This document shows, piece after piece, positions 23,084-32,919 of a stretch of 64,000 bases of DNA. How positions within the stretch are numbered: position 1 is the first letter of the stretch; every line of letters starts with the position of its first letter. The DNA is from Candidatus Thiodiazotropha sp. (ex Epidulcina cf. delphinae). Lineage in GTDB: Bacteria; Pseudomonadota; Gammaproteobacteria; Chromatiales; Chromatiaceae. Location: assembly GCA_025656455.1 (NCBI GenBank), contig JAHXHS010000001.1, forward strand, positions 174,484 to 238,483, read 5' to 3'. A model generated the notes under the pieces. That model was not told the origin of the DNA. It saw only the letters and a program-made list of their open reading frames with translations, and did not search any database. The position numbers and the translations under genes were made by a program.

Positions 23084-24142
23084 CTAGTGAGATATCCGTG
23101 CGAGAAGCGGTCCTATCTCGTCCAGAGCCAGCACACGATCCGACAATCCCGCCTTCTCAACCGATTGCGGCATGCCGTAGACCACACAGCTCCTCTCGTC
23201 CTGACTCCAAAGGTCGGAACCCGCCTGTTTCAACTTTTTGGCGCCCTGCAGACCATCCGCTCCCATCCCGGTCAACACCAGCCCCAGGGCCCGATCCTTA
23301 TAGCTCATCGCCGCCGATGAAAGCAACAGATCCACACTGGGATGATAGATCTGCCCTGACAACGGCTCGCTGATACGCACCTGATAGTTGGATGGTCCCC
23401 GCTCCACCTGCATCTGCTTGCCTCCAGGGGCAATCAGACATTGTCCCGGCATCAGCAGGTCACGATCCACGGCCTGTTTGATTTTGATGGCGCAGACTGC
23501 GTCCAATCTCTCCGCATAGGCTCGGGTAAAGCTCCCCGGCATATGCACAGCCACCACCACCGGCAACGGAAAACGCCGCGGCAGCGCGCTCAACACCTGA
23601 CGCAACGCCACCGGGCCGCCAGTGGAGGCGCCGATCGCCACCAGCTCCAGATGCTTGTCGGAAACCGCAACCTGGGAACTGACCGTGCGATTGACCTGAC
23701 TGCGGTAGCCGCTGACTGCCCCCCGCGACAGGGACAGACGGGATTGCCCCACGGCCCGCACCCGCTCGAGCAGTTGTCTGTTGGCCTCCTCGACGCTTGA
23801 GCCAGTGCTCTTTCTCTCCTTGAGCAGAAAATCCATGGCGCCCGCATCCAGCGCATCCAATGTCTCCTTGGCCCCCGCCTTGGTGAGCGCGGAAAACATC
23901 AGGATGCGTGTCGGCGCCTCTGCCATGATCCTGCGCACCGCGGAGATACCATCCACCACCGGCATCTCCACATCCATGGTTATCACGTCGGGTCTCAATC
24001 TTCTGGCGCTGTTGATGGCCTCTTTCCCGTTGCCTGCGAAACCCACCACTTCGATATCGTCCGCCTGCTCCAGCGCCGAGGAGATTCGGTTGCGGAAGAA
24101 TGCCGAATCATCGACTATCAATACTCTCAATTTGGCGCCCAT
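23084..24142 (-). CDS. cheB: Protein-glutamate methylesterase/deamidase CheB
   Basis: 352 residues: a receiver domain (LIVDDSAFFRNRI with the acidic pocket; phospho-acceptor in DVITMDVEMPVVDG), a linker, and the methylesterase domain with the Ser-His-Asp triad in IGASTGGPVALRQVL, VAVHMPGSF and TGMGADGLQG. CheB removes methyl groups from chemoreceptors for adaptation. ATG 24142 gives the standard N-terminus; a TTG at 24154 adds only four residues. It follows cheA in the operon. Confidence 0.95.
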   Translation of the reverse strand: MGAKLRVLIVDDSAFFRNRISSALEQADDIEVVGFAGNGKEAINSARRLRPDVITMDVEMPVVDGISAVRRIMAEAPTRILMFSALTKAGAKETLDALDAGAMDFLLKERKSTGSSVEEANRQLLERVRAVGQSRLSLSRGAVSGYRSQVNRTVSSQVAVSDKHLELVAIGASTGGPVALRQVLSALPRRFPLPVVVAVHMPGSFTRAYAERLDAVCAIKIKQAVDRDLLMPGQCLIAPGGKQMQVERGPSNYQVRISEPLSGQIYHPSVDLLLSSAAMSYKDRALGLVLTGMGADGLQGAKKLKQAGSDLWSQDERSCVVYGMPQSVEKAGLSDRVLALDEIGPLLARISH

Positions 24143-24232
24143 TGCCCTGATCAACCGTCACTGCTTTGGATATACGGGTGGACACCCATGCTGTGTTCTC
24201 CATACGCTGTCGCCCTGGTAATGGCGAATTTC

Positions 24233-26416
24233 TCAGTATTTCTTGACATATTTGCGCATCAGGCCGGGCACGTCCATGATCAGAGCGATCTTGCCGTCGC
24301 CCGTTATGGTGGCCCCGGCCATGCCATCCAGCCCCTGCAACAGAGCACCTAACGGTTTGATCACCACCTCCTCCTGCCCGATCAGATGGTCGACCACCAG
24401 ACCGACCTGAATATTGCCCACATTAACGATCACCACATGCCCTTTCATCTTGTCCTCGTCAGTCATGGGCTTTTTAGGTGTCAGCCAGTTGCGTAAATAG
24501 AAAAGCGGCAGGGCCCGGTCGCGGACCATGATAGTCAATTGCCCATCCACCACATTGGTGCGTTTGAGATTGAGATTGAAGATCTCCACCACGCTGGCCA
24601 GCGGCAGGGCGAAGGGTTGACTGCCCAGCACCACCATCAAAGTCGGCAGAATCGCCAGGGTCAGCGGCAGCTTGATGATGATGATACTGCCCTGTCCCCA
24701 TTCGGAATCGATCTCGACCGAACCGTTCATCTGGGCAATACGGGTCTTCACCACATCCATGCCCACGCCACGACCCGAAACGTCGGAGATCTCTGTCTTG
24801 GTGGAGAAACCGGGGGCGAAAATCAGATTGAAGCACTCCTTATCATCCAGGCGGCCTGCCGCTTCAGCATCCATCATTCCTTTCTCAACGGCCTTTTGCC
24901 GCAGTATCTCCGGATCCATGCCCTTACCGTCATCGGCGATCGAAAGCAGGATGTGATCACCCTCCTGGGCGGCGGAAAGGACCACGGTGCCACGTCTCGG
25001 TTTGCCCTTTTCCTCACGCTCGTCGGGCTGTTCGATACCGTGATCCACCGAATTTCGCACCAGATGCACCAGGGGATCGGCCAGGGCCTCCACCAGATTC
25101 TTGTCCAGGTCTGTATCCTCGCCCTCCATCACCAGGTCGATCTCTTTTTTCAGACTCCTGGCCAAGTCCCGCACCACCCGGGGAAAACGGCCGAAGACCT
25201 TTTTGATCGGCTGCATGCGGGTCTTCATGACCGCCAGTTGCAGATCAGAGGTCACCACATCGAGATTACCGACCGCGTTGGCCACATCTTCGTCATTCAG
25301 GGTGGCCTTCAGCGTTGCCAGGCGATTGCGCACCAGCACCAGCTCGCCGACCATGTTCATGATATCGTCGAGCCGCTGGGTATCCACCCGTACCGAAGTC
25401 TCGGCGGGCGGCTTGCTGGCCGGCGCGGCCTTAGGTTGCTTGGGTGATGGTTTGGCGGCCGGTTTTGGCTCGGCCTCTGCCGCCGGTTCGGTTGGCTGCT
25501 TTTTCGGTTTTGCCTTGGCGGCCGGCTTCGGCTTGGCCGCTGGCTTGGCGGCTTTTTTCTTAGATTTGCCTTTACCGGTGGCGGGCTCAGCCGACTTGAC
25601 CTTGTCGGCATTGAACTTACCCTCTCCGTGGATCTGATCGAGCAGCGCCTCGAACTCATCCTCGGTAATATCGTCATCCGTCGCCTTGGGCGGTTTGGAC
25701 TTTTTGGCAGGGGCCTTTTTCTTTGCAACCGGCTTTTCGCTGGACAGCTTGTTGGCGTCGAACTTGCCTTTGCCGTGGATCTCATCGAGTAGCGTTTCGA
25801 ACTCATCCTCAGTGATATCATCGCTGGCCGAGGCCGGTTCGGGCTCCTGGATGGCATCCAGCAAGTCTTCGAATTCGTTGTCGCTCAGATCGCCTGTGGC
25901 CTCGGCTTGAGGCTGATGCTCCTCCTCCGCGTCCTCTTCCTGTGCAACATCTCCCTCGTCATCGGCAGTCTCTGCGACATCCTCCTGCGAGGACGCCTCG
26001 TCCACTGGCTGTTCAGGCTCCTCGTCCTCGGGCACGGCAAAACGGTTGAGGGATTCAATCAACTCGGGTTTGGCATGTTCAGGCATGATGCCCTTGCGCA
26101 CTTCCTCGAACATGACATTCACCACATCCAGGACTTCAAGTACCGAATCCATCAGGTCAGGACCGACACTACGCTGTCCCTGGCGGAGGATATTGAAGAC
26201 ATCTTCCGCCCGATGGCAAACCTCCACCAGGGGTTCGATGGCCAGAAAACCCGCCCCACCCTTGATCGTGTGAAAGCCTCGAAAGACAGCATTCAACAGA
26301 TCGTAGTCATCCGGTTGCTGTTCCAGATCCACCAGCTGCTCGCTGAGTTGTTCCAGAATTTCTCCGGCCTCGACCAGAAAATCCTGCAGGATCTCGTCGT
26401 TGACATCGATGCTCAT
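24233..26416 (-). CDS. cheA: Chemotaxis histidine kinase CheA
   Basis: 727 residues: Hpt domain with the phosphorylated His in FRGFHTIKGGAGFL (H49), a long Ala/Lys/Pro-rich linker (~140-345) containing imperfect repeats around DDITEDEFE.LLD.IHG.GKF (three copies), a dimerisation domain, HATPase with LVRNSVDHGIE and DDGKGMDPE, and a CheW-like regulatory domain at the C-terminus. The repeats resemble CheY/CheB-binding or docking segments but their function is not established. CheA autophosphorylates in response to receptors and feeds CheY and CheB. Confidence 0.96.
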   Translation of the reverse strand: MSIDVNDEILQDFLVEAGEILEQLSEQLVDLEQQPDDYDLLNAVFRGFHTIKGGAGFLAIEPLVEVCHRAEDVFNILRQGQRSVGPDLMDSVLEVLDVVNVMFEEVRKGIMPEHAKPELIESLNRFAVPEDEEPEQPVDEASSQEDVAETADDEGDVAQEEDAEEEHQPQAEATGDLSDNEFEDLLDAIQEPEPASASDDITEDEFETLLDEIHGKGKFDANKLSSEKPVAKKKAPAKKSKPPKATDDDITEDEFEALLDQIHGEGKFNADKVKSAEPATGKGKSKKKAAKPAAKPKPAAKAKPKKQPTEPAAEAEPKPAAKPSPKQPKAAPASKPPAETSVRVDTQRLDDIMNMVGELVLVRNRLATLKATLNDEDVANAVGNLDVVTSDLQLAVMKTRMQPIKKVFGRFPRVVRDLARSLKKEIDLVMEGEDTDLDKNLVEALADPLVHLVRNSVDHGIEQPDEREEKGKPRRGTVVLSAAQEGDHILLSIADDGKGMDPEILRQKAVEKGMMDAEAAGRLDDKECFNLIFAPGFSTKTEISDVSGRGVGMDVVKTRIAQMNGSVEIDSEWGQGSIIIIKLPLTLAILPTLMVVLGSQPFALPLASVVEIFNLNLKRTNVVDGQLTIMVRDRALPLFYLRNWLTPKKPMTDEDKMKGHVVIVNVGNIQVGLVVDHLIGQEEVVIKPLGALLQGLDGMAGATITGDGKIALIMDVPGLMRKYVKKY

Positions 26417-26487
26417 CTAACACTCCCGGTACGTCACCGAACTATGCAGCTTTTTACTGATCTATATATCGGTCTTAACTCGAATAA

Positions 26488-27225
26488 CTAAAATCCAAGG
26501 CTGGAGAGCAGGTCGTCCACATCGTCCTGGTTGGTTACCTGATCGCCTTGATCCAGACCTGGAATAGCGGGACCTGACAGTTCGTGGGAGACATCTTTCT
26601 TCTGGCTTGCATCTTCCATCTTGTGGCCGGTGATGCGCACCAGCATGACCAGTTTCTCTTCCACGTCGTGAACCAGGGTGATCACCTTGCGGATGATCTG
26701 ACCGGTAAGATCCTGAAAGTCCTGGGCCATCAACACGTCAGACAGGTTTTTGTGCAATACGCCGGCATCGGTCTTGGTGTTGAGCAGAAACAGGGACAAC
26801 TCATCACTGAGTTCCTTGAAGTCCTGCTTGCTGAGCAGCCGGGAACGCAGTCTGTCCCACTGTTCGGAGAGTTCACCGGCCTGTTTCTCTATCTGTTCCA
26901 CCAACGGCAGACTCTCCTCCACGGCAGTGAGGGTGCGATCGGCTGACTGCTGGGTCATGGTGATGACGTAGGTGAGGCGTTCCTTGGCATCCGGGATCTC
27001 CACATTGGTCATATCGGAGATGCGGGCATCGAGTAAAAAACCGTTGATGGCATCATGTAACTCACGTGTCAGACGCCCGACTTCAATAAATAGATCATCG
27101 TTGCCAGCGTTTGGCGCTAAGGTGGAAATCAAACGTTCGGACTCTGCTTCGTCTCCCGCCTCCAGACTGGCAACGAGGGCCTTGGCTGTTTCTAAACGTT
27201 GTTGGTTATTTGGCTGTTGCCCCAT
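26488..27225 (-). CDS. cheZ: Protein phosphatase CheZ
   Basis: 245 residues, helical; has the CheZ active-site segment VLMAQDFQDLTGQIIRKVI (Gln/Asp, ~165-183) and a C-terminal CheY-binding tail ending VDDLLSSLGF. CheZ dephosphorylates CheY-P to end the motor-switching signal. It sits between cheY and cheA. Confidence 0.95.
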   Translation of the reverse strand: MGQQPNNQQRLETAKALVASLEAGDEAESERLISTLAPNAGNDDLFIEVGRLTRELHDAINGFLLDARISDMTNVEIPDAKERLTYVITMTQQSADRTLTAVEESLPLVEQIEKQAGELSEQWDRLRSRLLSKQDFKELSDELSLFLLNTKTDAGVLHKNLSDVLMAQDFQDLTGQIIRKVITLVHDVEEKLVMLVRITGHKMEDASQKKDVSHELSGPAIPGLDQGDQVTNQDDVDDLLSSLGF

Positions 27226-27251
27226 GCTATGACTCCCGGCGCTGCTTTGAA

Positions 27252-27635
27252 TTAACCCACGCGTTCGAAGATCTTGCCGATCTTCTCTTCCAGGGTAGTG
27301 GCTGTGAAGGGCTTGACCACATAGCCGTTGACACCCGCTTGCGCGGCCTCGATGATCTGTTCGCGCTTGGATTCCGCGGTTACCATCAGCACCGGTAGCT
27401 GGGCCAATTTCTCATCGGCCCTGACCGTCTTCAGCAAGTCGATGCCGGTCATCCCAGGCATGTTCCAGTCAGAGACCAGAAAATCGAAATTCCCATTCTG
27501 CAGCATAGGGAGCGCGGTTAGTCCGTCATCCGCTTCCTGGGTATTGTTGAACCCCAGGTCGCGCAATAGATTCTTGATTATGCGCCGCATAGTGGAAAAA
27601 TCATCCACTATGAGGATCTTCATGTTCTTATCCAA
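27252..27635 (-). CDS. cheY: Chemotaxis response regulator CheY
   Basis: 127 residues, a single receiver domain: [12 protein letters not shown], phospho-acceptor Asp in [14 protein letters not shown], Thr in VLMVTAES, Lys in YVVKPF. CheY-P binds FliM/FliN at the switch. The TTG at 27635 is chosen because GGAGG lies 5 nt upstream; the next ATG (27623) is 17 nt from it, too far for normal initiation, though many annotations would use it. Confidence 0.95.
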   Translation of the reverse strand: MDKNMKILIVDDFSTMRRIIKNLLRDLGFNNTQEADDGLTALPMLQNGNFDFLVSDWNMPGMTGIDLLKTVRADEKLAQLPVLMVTAESKREQIIEAAQAGVNGYVVKPFTATTLEEKIGKIFERVG

Positions 27636-27703
27636 TGCTACCTCCCACCTGCATCCTGCCGGCTGAGTTCAACCAACGGAGTCACAGGCCAACCATTACT
27701 CTT

Positions 27704-28456
27704 CTACGCTTCATCATGCACCAATGAGAGCCAGTCCGTCAGACGCGAACGTAATCGCAGCGTTGCCTGGCTGTGAATCTGGCAAACCCGTGATTCGCTG
27801 ACACCCAGTACGTGCCCTATCTCCCGGAGATTCATCTCATCGTCATAATACATGGCGATTACCAGACGCTCCCGTTCGGGCAGGCCGGCAATCGCCTCCG
27901 CTAACGCCTTCTTGAAGGCATCCTTTTGCAGCCCGTCGAAAGGACTGTCCACCGCACCGTCCCGCGTTGCCGGAAAACCGTCACTGACGGCGGTCAATTC
28001 GTCCAGGCTGAAGATACGGCAGCCTGTGGAGTCACGCAGAATCTGGTGATACTCCTCCAGACTGATACCCAACGCCTCGGCCACCTCCACATCCCGAGCG
28101 TCCCGCCCCGCGTTGTTCTCGATCTCACGCATCGCCTCGGCCACCATCCGCGCCTTGCGATGGACCGACCTCGGGGTCCAGTCACTGCGTCGAATCTCAT
28201 CCAGCATGGCGCCGCGAATGCGGATCCCCGCATAGGTCTCAAAGCTGGCCCCTTGAGTCGGATCGTAATTTCTGCTCGCCTCCAGCAGACCCAGCATGCC
28301 CGCCTGGATCAGATCGTCCGCCTGCACATTGGGCGGCAGCCGGTTCATCAGATGATAGGCGATTCTCTTCACCAGTCCCGCATGCTGATCCACCAGATCA
28401 TTGAAATTCTGCTGTTGCTGCATGGCGGTGTATGTCGCTAAGCCGCTCACCGTCAT
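27704..28456 (-). CDS. fliA: RNA polymerase sigma factor FliA (sigma-28)
   Basis: 250 residues with sigma-70 regions 2, 3 and 4: LVKRIAYHLMNRLPPNVQADDLIQ (split across region 2), ASFETYAGIRIRGAMLDEIR, RSVHRKAR, and the region 4 HTH LREIGHVLGVSESRVCQIHSQA. FliA directs late flagellar and chemotaxis transcription. Its start overlaps the fleN stop (ATGA). Confidence 0.96.
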   Translation of the reverse strand: MTVSGLATYTAMQQQQNFNDLVDQHAGLVKRIAYHLMNRLPPNVQADDLIQAGMLGLLEASRNYDPTQGASFETYAGIRIRGAMLDEIRRSDWTPRSVHRKARMVAEAMREIENNAGRDARDVEVAEALGISLEEYHQILRDSTGCRIFSLDELTAVSDGFPATRDGAVDSPFDGLQKDAFKKALAEAIAGLPERERLVIAMYYDDEMNLREIGHVLGVSESRVCQIHSQATLRLRSRLTDWLSLVHDEA

Positions 28457-29340
28457 ACCTCCCCATAATGACTAGAAAATTGAATCAGACGTTCGACGAA
28501 AAACTGCAGATCCCCACTCACTCCCGTGGGTACAGGCCAGTTATCGGCCTTTTTAGCCAAATTCTTGAATGCCTGCGCCACCCGAGAGCGCGGATAGGCC
28601 TCCACGACCGGCTTTTGGCTTCTGACGGCCTTGCGAAGCTGCTCGTCGTAAGGAATGCTGCCCATATATGTAAGCATAACGTCTAGATACTGATCTGTTA
28701 CCCGGCACATTTTGTTGTAGAGATTACGTCCTTCCTGCACGCTTTTGACCATATTCGCCAGTATACGAAATCGGCTGACGCCATGCTCGCGATTAAGCAG
28801 TTTGATAATCGCGTAGGCATCGGTGATGGAAGCGGGTTCATCGCACACCACCACGATCTGCTCCTGCGCCGCACGGCTGAAACTGACCACCAGGTCGGAG
28901 ATTCCCGCCGCGGTGTCTATCAGCAGCACATCCACGTTGTTGGCCACTTCACTGAAGGCATGGATCAGACCAGCATGCTCGGCCTGACTCATCTCCGCCA
29001 TCTGTTGAATGCCTGAAGCGCCCGGGACCACCTTCAACCCTTTTGGTCCGGTCACCATAATCTCTTCCAAGGAGCATTCACCCTGCATCACGTGTGACAG
29101 GTTGCGCTCCGCATGCAGGCCGAGTATCACGTCAAGATTGGCCAGGCCCAGATCCGCATCCAGCAACACCACCCGGCGGCCGAGCTCCGCCAGCGCGACC
29201 CCCAGATTGGCTGAGATATTGGTCTTTCCCACGCCGCCTTTGCCGCCGGTGACGGCGATCACCCTGACCGGCTCCGGATTGACCATCCTACGCAGTCCCG
29301 TCGCCTGATCTTCGAGTTGTTCAGACATGTGCATGTTCAC
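28453..29340 (-). CDS. fleN: MinD-like ATPase FleN/FlhG (flagellar number regulator)
   Basis: 295 residues with deviant Walker A VTGGKGGVGKTNISANL, Walker A' VVLLDADLGLANLDV and Walker B VLLIDTAAGISD. FleN/FlhG limits flagellar number and antagonises FleQ and FlhF. Possible starts are GTG 29340, ATG 29334 and ATG 29328; GGAGG lies 5 nt before the first. The start overlaps flhF by 20 bp. Confidence 0.95.
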   Translation of the reverse strand: MNMHMSEQLEDQATGLRRMVNPEPVRVIAVTGGKGGVGKTNISANLGVALAELGRRVVLLDADLGLANLDVILGLHAERNLSHVMQGECSLEEIMVTGPKGLKVVPGASGIQQMAEMSQAEHAGLIHAFSEVANNVDVLLIDTAAGISDLVVSFSRAAQEQIVVVCDEPASITDAYAIIKLLNREHGVSRFRILANMVKSVQEGRNLYNKMCRVTDQYLDVMLTYMGSIPYDEQLRKAVRSQKPVVEAYPRSRVAQAFKNLAKKADNWPVPTGVSGDLQFFVERLIQFSSHYGEV

Positions 29341-30604
29341 CCATTCCTCCGAAGGCCATCGCCAGATAATCCTCGTCTGGGCCGCTATCCGCCAGTTCAG
29401 CCATCTCGATGGCCTGCTTTATCAGCGTGTCGGCGCGGGCGGCGCGAATATCCTCGGGCACCCGCTGACCATCGGTAACGAAAGCCAGCGGCAGCTTGGC
29501 CTCCAGCAACGCGGACAATACGCCCCCGAGGGAAGCAGCCTCATCCATCTTGGTCAGCACGGCGCCGATCGGATGTACGATACCGAAGGATCGGATGGCA
29601 TGACTCAAGGCTGAGCGCTGGGTGGTCGCGGAGAGTGTCAACAATGACTGCACCGGGTGGTTGCCTTTGCTCAACAGCGCCAACCGTTCGGTCAATTGGA
29701 GATCCCTTTGTCCCATCCCGGCGGTGTCGATCAACACCAACCGTTTCTCGGCGAACACGTGCAGAGCGTTACTGAGTTCTTCTGGGTTGGCAACATTGCG
29801 CACCGGCACATCCAGGATACGGCCATAGTTCTGCAACTGCTCCTGGGCGCCGATGCGGTAGCTGTCGGCCGAGATCAGCGCCAGATGACGGTTGCCGTGA
29901 CGCAGACAAAACCGGGCCGCCAATTTGGCAATGGTGGTGGTCTTGCCGACACCGGTGGGACCCACCAGGGCCAGGATACCGCCCTGATCGAGAAGGTCCT
30001 TTTTCATGGTCGGCAGTTCACCGAGCAAGTGCCTCAGGGCCTGATGCCAAGCCTGCTCGGGGGATTGCGCATCCTCAACCCGATAAGCCAGCTCCCGACA
30101 ATGTCCCGCATCCAGCCCCAATCCCATCAGTCGGCGCATCAGATCCTGGGTCTGGGGACGACGATGTCCCATGTCACGCCAAGTGAGCTCCGAGAGTTCG
30201 TTCTCCATCATCCGACGCAGCGCCTGCATCTCCCGGCGCATCTCCCTCAGCACCGGGTCTTGACTCCACTCCACCCGGGGGGGTTCGTGGGCCGGTCTCC
30301 GCCCGTTTTCGCGATCCGCCGACAAACCATCGGCGATCCTCTCCCCGACCTGTCCCATCCGCTCAAGGGAGGGCTCGGAATTTGTCGAAATCGCAGCTTC
30401 AGCCTCTGACGCCTGGGAGGCTGTCTCGATGGAGGTCGGCAGCGTGCTGTTGAAGACCGACTCGTCATAGTCCATGGCGGCCACCAACTCGATGCCGCCC
30501 TGCACGCTCTTGTTGGAGAGGATAACCGCGTCCGCACCCAGGGCTTCGCGCACCTGGCGCAGGGCCTGTCGCATGTCAGAAGCGAAAAAACGTCGAATTT
30601 TCAT
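29321..30604 (-). CDS. flhF: SRP-type GTPase FlhF (polar flagellum placement)
   Basis: 427 residues; ATG 30604 gives the standard MKIRRFFASDMRQALRQV start. A disordered B domain (~60-130) precedes the NG GTPase domain: LVGPTGVGKTTTIAKLAARF (G1), ISADSYRIGAQEQL, VLIDTAGMGQRDL (G3), LTKMDEA (G4). FlhF marks the flagellated pole. It lies between flhA and fleN, the canonical order. Confidence 0.96.
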   Translation of the reverse strand: MKIRRFFASDMRQALRQVREALGADAVILSNKSVQGGIELVAAMDYDESVFNSTLPTSIETASQASEAEAAISTNSEPSLERMGQVGERIADGLSADRENGRRPAHEPPRVEWSQDPVLREMRREMQALRRMMENELSELTWRDMGHRRPQTQDLMRRLMGLGLDAGHCRELAYRVEDAQSPEQAWHQALRHLLGELPTMKKDLLDQGGILALVGPTGVGKTTTIAKLAARFCLRHGNRHLALISADSYRIGAQEQLQNYGRILDVPVRNVANPEELSNALHVFAEKRLVLIDTAGMGQRDLQLTERLALLSKGNHPVQSLLTLSATTQRSALSHAIRSFGIVHPIGAVLTKMDEAASLGGVLSALLEAKLPLAFVTDGQRVPEDIRAARADTLIKQAIEMAELADSGPDEDYLAMAFGGMGEHAHV

Positions 30605-30679
30605 AGTCCGCAATCCCCGGTTTAGGCTTGAGGATCACGGTTGCCCGGAAACGGGTTACCTACCTGTCAGCCTTCCTGT

Positions 30680-32770
30680 CTACTCGCCGGTGCTGGTGTT
30701 GCCAATCGTCGAGACCACTTTGATCTGACGATTGTCCGGTATTTCGTGATAGGAGAGGATGTGCATGCCCGGCGCCGCGTGCTTAGCGAATCTCGCCATC
30801 CAAGGCCTGATCGGCGCTGCCACCAGGAGTATGCACTCCTGTCCCTGTGCCTCCATCGCCGCATTGGTCTCCGCCAGCGCATTTTGCAATCTCTCTGCCA
30901 GTCCGGGTTCGAACCCGGCCTGACCCTCATCCGAGGCCTGTAAGGTTCTTTGCAATAACTGTTCCAATGTCGGATCCAGTACCGCCACTGGAATTTCTTC
31001 AGTAGTTCCAATAAGTTGCTGCACAATACCCCGTGACAGCGCAACCCTGACCGCGGCCGTCAAAACGCCGGGGTCTTGACTCCTGTGGGCCTGCTCCGCC
31101 AAGGTTTCGGCGATGGTGCGAAAATCGCGGATCGGCACATGCTCTGCCAGCAGATTCTGCAGTATCTTGGTCACCACGCTCAGCGAGAGGGTCTTGGGCA
31201 TCAGATCCTCCACCAGCTTCGGCGCGCTCCTGGCCAACATGTCAAACAGTTGCTGGGTCTCTTCGTGACCCAGCAACTCACTGGCCTGGGTTTGCAGGAT
31301 CTCGCTCAGATGGGTGGCCACCACGGTGCTGGCGTCCACCACGGTGTAACCCAGGGTCTGGGCATGATCCTTCTGTTCGGGATCGATCCATACCGCGTCG
31401 AGTCCGAAGGTGGGATCCTTGGTCGGCGCACCTTGTAACTCGCCGAACACCTGTCCCGGATTGATCGCCAACTCCCGGTCGGGAAAGATCTCCGCTTGAG
31501 CCACCGCCACACCATTGATCGAAAGCCGGTAACTGTTGGGGCTCAGATCGAGGTTGTCACGGATATGCACCGAGGGGATGAGAAAACCCAGCTCCTGGGA
31601 GAGCTTGCGTCTGACTCCTTTTATACGGTTCATCAGTTGTCCGCCCTGATTCCGGTCTACCAGCGGGATCAGGCGATACCCCACCTCCAGTCCGATCAGA
31701 TCCACCGGTTGGACATCCTCCCAACTCAAGTCGCGCTGTTCCGGTTGCTCCACCGGCTCTTCGATGAGTGGCTCTTCCACCGGCTGCATCCGGCGTTGCT
31801 GGATCATCCAGGCCCCTGCCGCCGCCGCGGCCGCCAGGGTGAGAAAGGCAAAGTTCGGCATGCCGGGAATAATGCCCATCAGAAACAGCACCGAAGCCGC
31901 TACCGCCAACGCCTTGGGGCTGGTAAAGAGTTGACTGACGATCTGCCCTCCAACGTCCTGATTGCTGGCCACGCGGGTAACGATGATGGCCGCGGAAGTG
32001 GAAAGCAACAACGACGGAATCTGCGCCACCAGCCCGTCACCGATGGTCAACAGCACATAGTTCTGCAGCGCGGTGGAGAAATCGAGGTCGTGTTGAGTCA
32101 TGCCGATCGAGAGTCCGCCGATGATATTGATGAACAGGATCAGAATCCCGGCGACCGCGTCACCACGGACGAATTTACTGGCGCCGTCCATTGCGCCGTA
32201 GAAATCCGCCTCCCGGGCCACATCCTCACGGCGCGCCCTGGCCTCGTCCTGATTGATGAGACCGGAGTTGAGATCGGCGTCGATGGCCATCTGCTTGCCC
32301 GGCATGGCATCCAGGGTAAAACGCGCGCTCACCTCAGAGACACGTCCCGCGCCCTTGGTCACCACCACGAAGTTGATGATCACCAGGATCAAAAACACCA
32401 CCAGGCCGACCGCATAGTTACCGCCGATGACAAAGGCGCCGAAGGCCTCGATCACCTTACCGGCGGCATCCCCGCCAGTATGGCCTTCCAGCAACACCAC
32501 CCGGGTGGAGGCCACATTGAGCGCCAGGCGCAGCAGCGTGGCAATCAACAGCAGGCTGGGAAAAACCGAGAACTCGAGCGGCCGACGGGTATAGACCACC
32601 ACCAGCATCACCACCAGCGAGAGCGTGATGTTGAAAGTAAAGAACATATCCAAGGCAATCGGCGGTAGCGGAATCACGATCATCGTCAACAGCATCAGCA
32701 GCACCAGGGGCGCTCCGAAACCGCGTGCTCCCACCTGCTTCACATTGTCGAAAATCGCTGTGGCGTCCAT
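30680..32770 (-). CDS. flhA: Flagellar type III export gate protein FlhA
   Basis: 696 residues from ATG 32770 (an in-frame extension to 32839 would translate AT-rich spacer and is rejected). N-terminal half with eight membrane segments and the conserved FHIPEP-type region (RFTLDAMPGKQMAIDADLNSG); C-terminal cytosolic domain that binds export substrates and chaperones. It forms the nonameric export gate with FlhB. Confidence 0.97.
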   Translation of the reverse strand: MDATAIFDNVKQVGARGFGAPLVLLMLLTMIVIPLPPIALDMFFTFNITLSLVVMLVVVYTRRPLEFSVFPSLLLIATLLRLALNVASTRVVLLEGHTGGDAAGKVIEAFGAFVIGGNYAVGLVVFLILVIINFVVVTKGAGRVSEVSARFTLDAMPGKQMAIDADLNSGLINQDEARARREDVAREADFYGAMDGASKFVRGDAVAGILILFINIIGGLSIGMTQHDLDFSTALQNYVLLTIGDGLVAQIPSLLLSTSAAIIVTRVASNQDVGGQIVSQLFTSPKALAVAASVLFLMGIIPGMPNFAFLTLAAAAAAGAWMIQQRRMQPVEEPLIEEPVEQPEQRDLSWEDVQPVDLIGLEVGYRLIPLVDRNQGGQLMNRIKGVRRKLSQELGFLIPSVHIRDNLDLSPNSYRLSINGVAVAQAEIFPDRELAINPGQVFGELQGAPTKDPTFGLDAVWIDPEQKDHAQTLGYTVVDASTVVATHLSEILQTQASELLGHEETQQLFDMLARSAPKLVEDLMPKTLSLSVVTKILQNLLAEHVPIRDFRTIAETLAEQAHRSQDPGVLTAAVRVALSRGIVQQLIGTTEEIPVAVLDPTLEQLLQRTLQASDEGQAGFEPGLAERLQNALAETNAAMEAQGQECILLVAAPIRPWMARFAKHAAPGMHILSYHEIPDNRQIKVVSTIGNTSTGE

Positions 32771-32789
32771 TGTTATGACCTGCGGTAAT

Positions 32790-32919
32790 TTTGAGTTTTG
32801 AATTTTGAATTTTGAATTAAACGAGTGCGCTTCGCGCACAGTCTATTAATAGGTACCGAATAAATGCATGAGCGAAGCGAATTCATCAATTCAAAATTCA
32901 TAATTCAAAACTCAAAATT
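32790..32919. repeat. AT-rich inverted repeat between flhB and flhA
   Basis: Arms at about 32790-32819 and 32888-32919 are built of repeated TTTTGAATT/AATTCAAAA units that pair with each other. Between them is a smaller palindrome GTGCGCTTCGCGCAC (32825-32839). The right arm overlaps the flhB stop codon. It may form a hairpin that modulates readthrough from flhB to flhA. Confidence 0.65.

Noticed and set aside
18224..23087. 12-mer CTAGTGTAGTGT present at 18224 and, inverted, at 23076-23087
   Set aside because: Too short and in different contexts (solo repeat end versus cheB stop region); could be chance.
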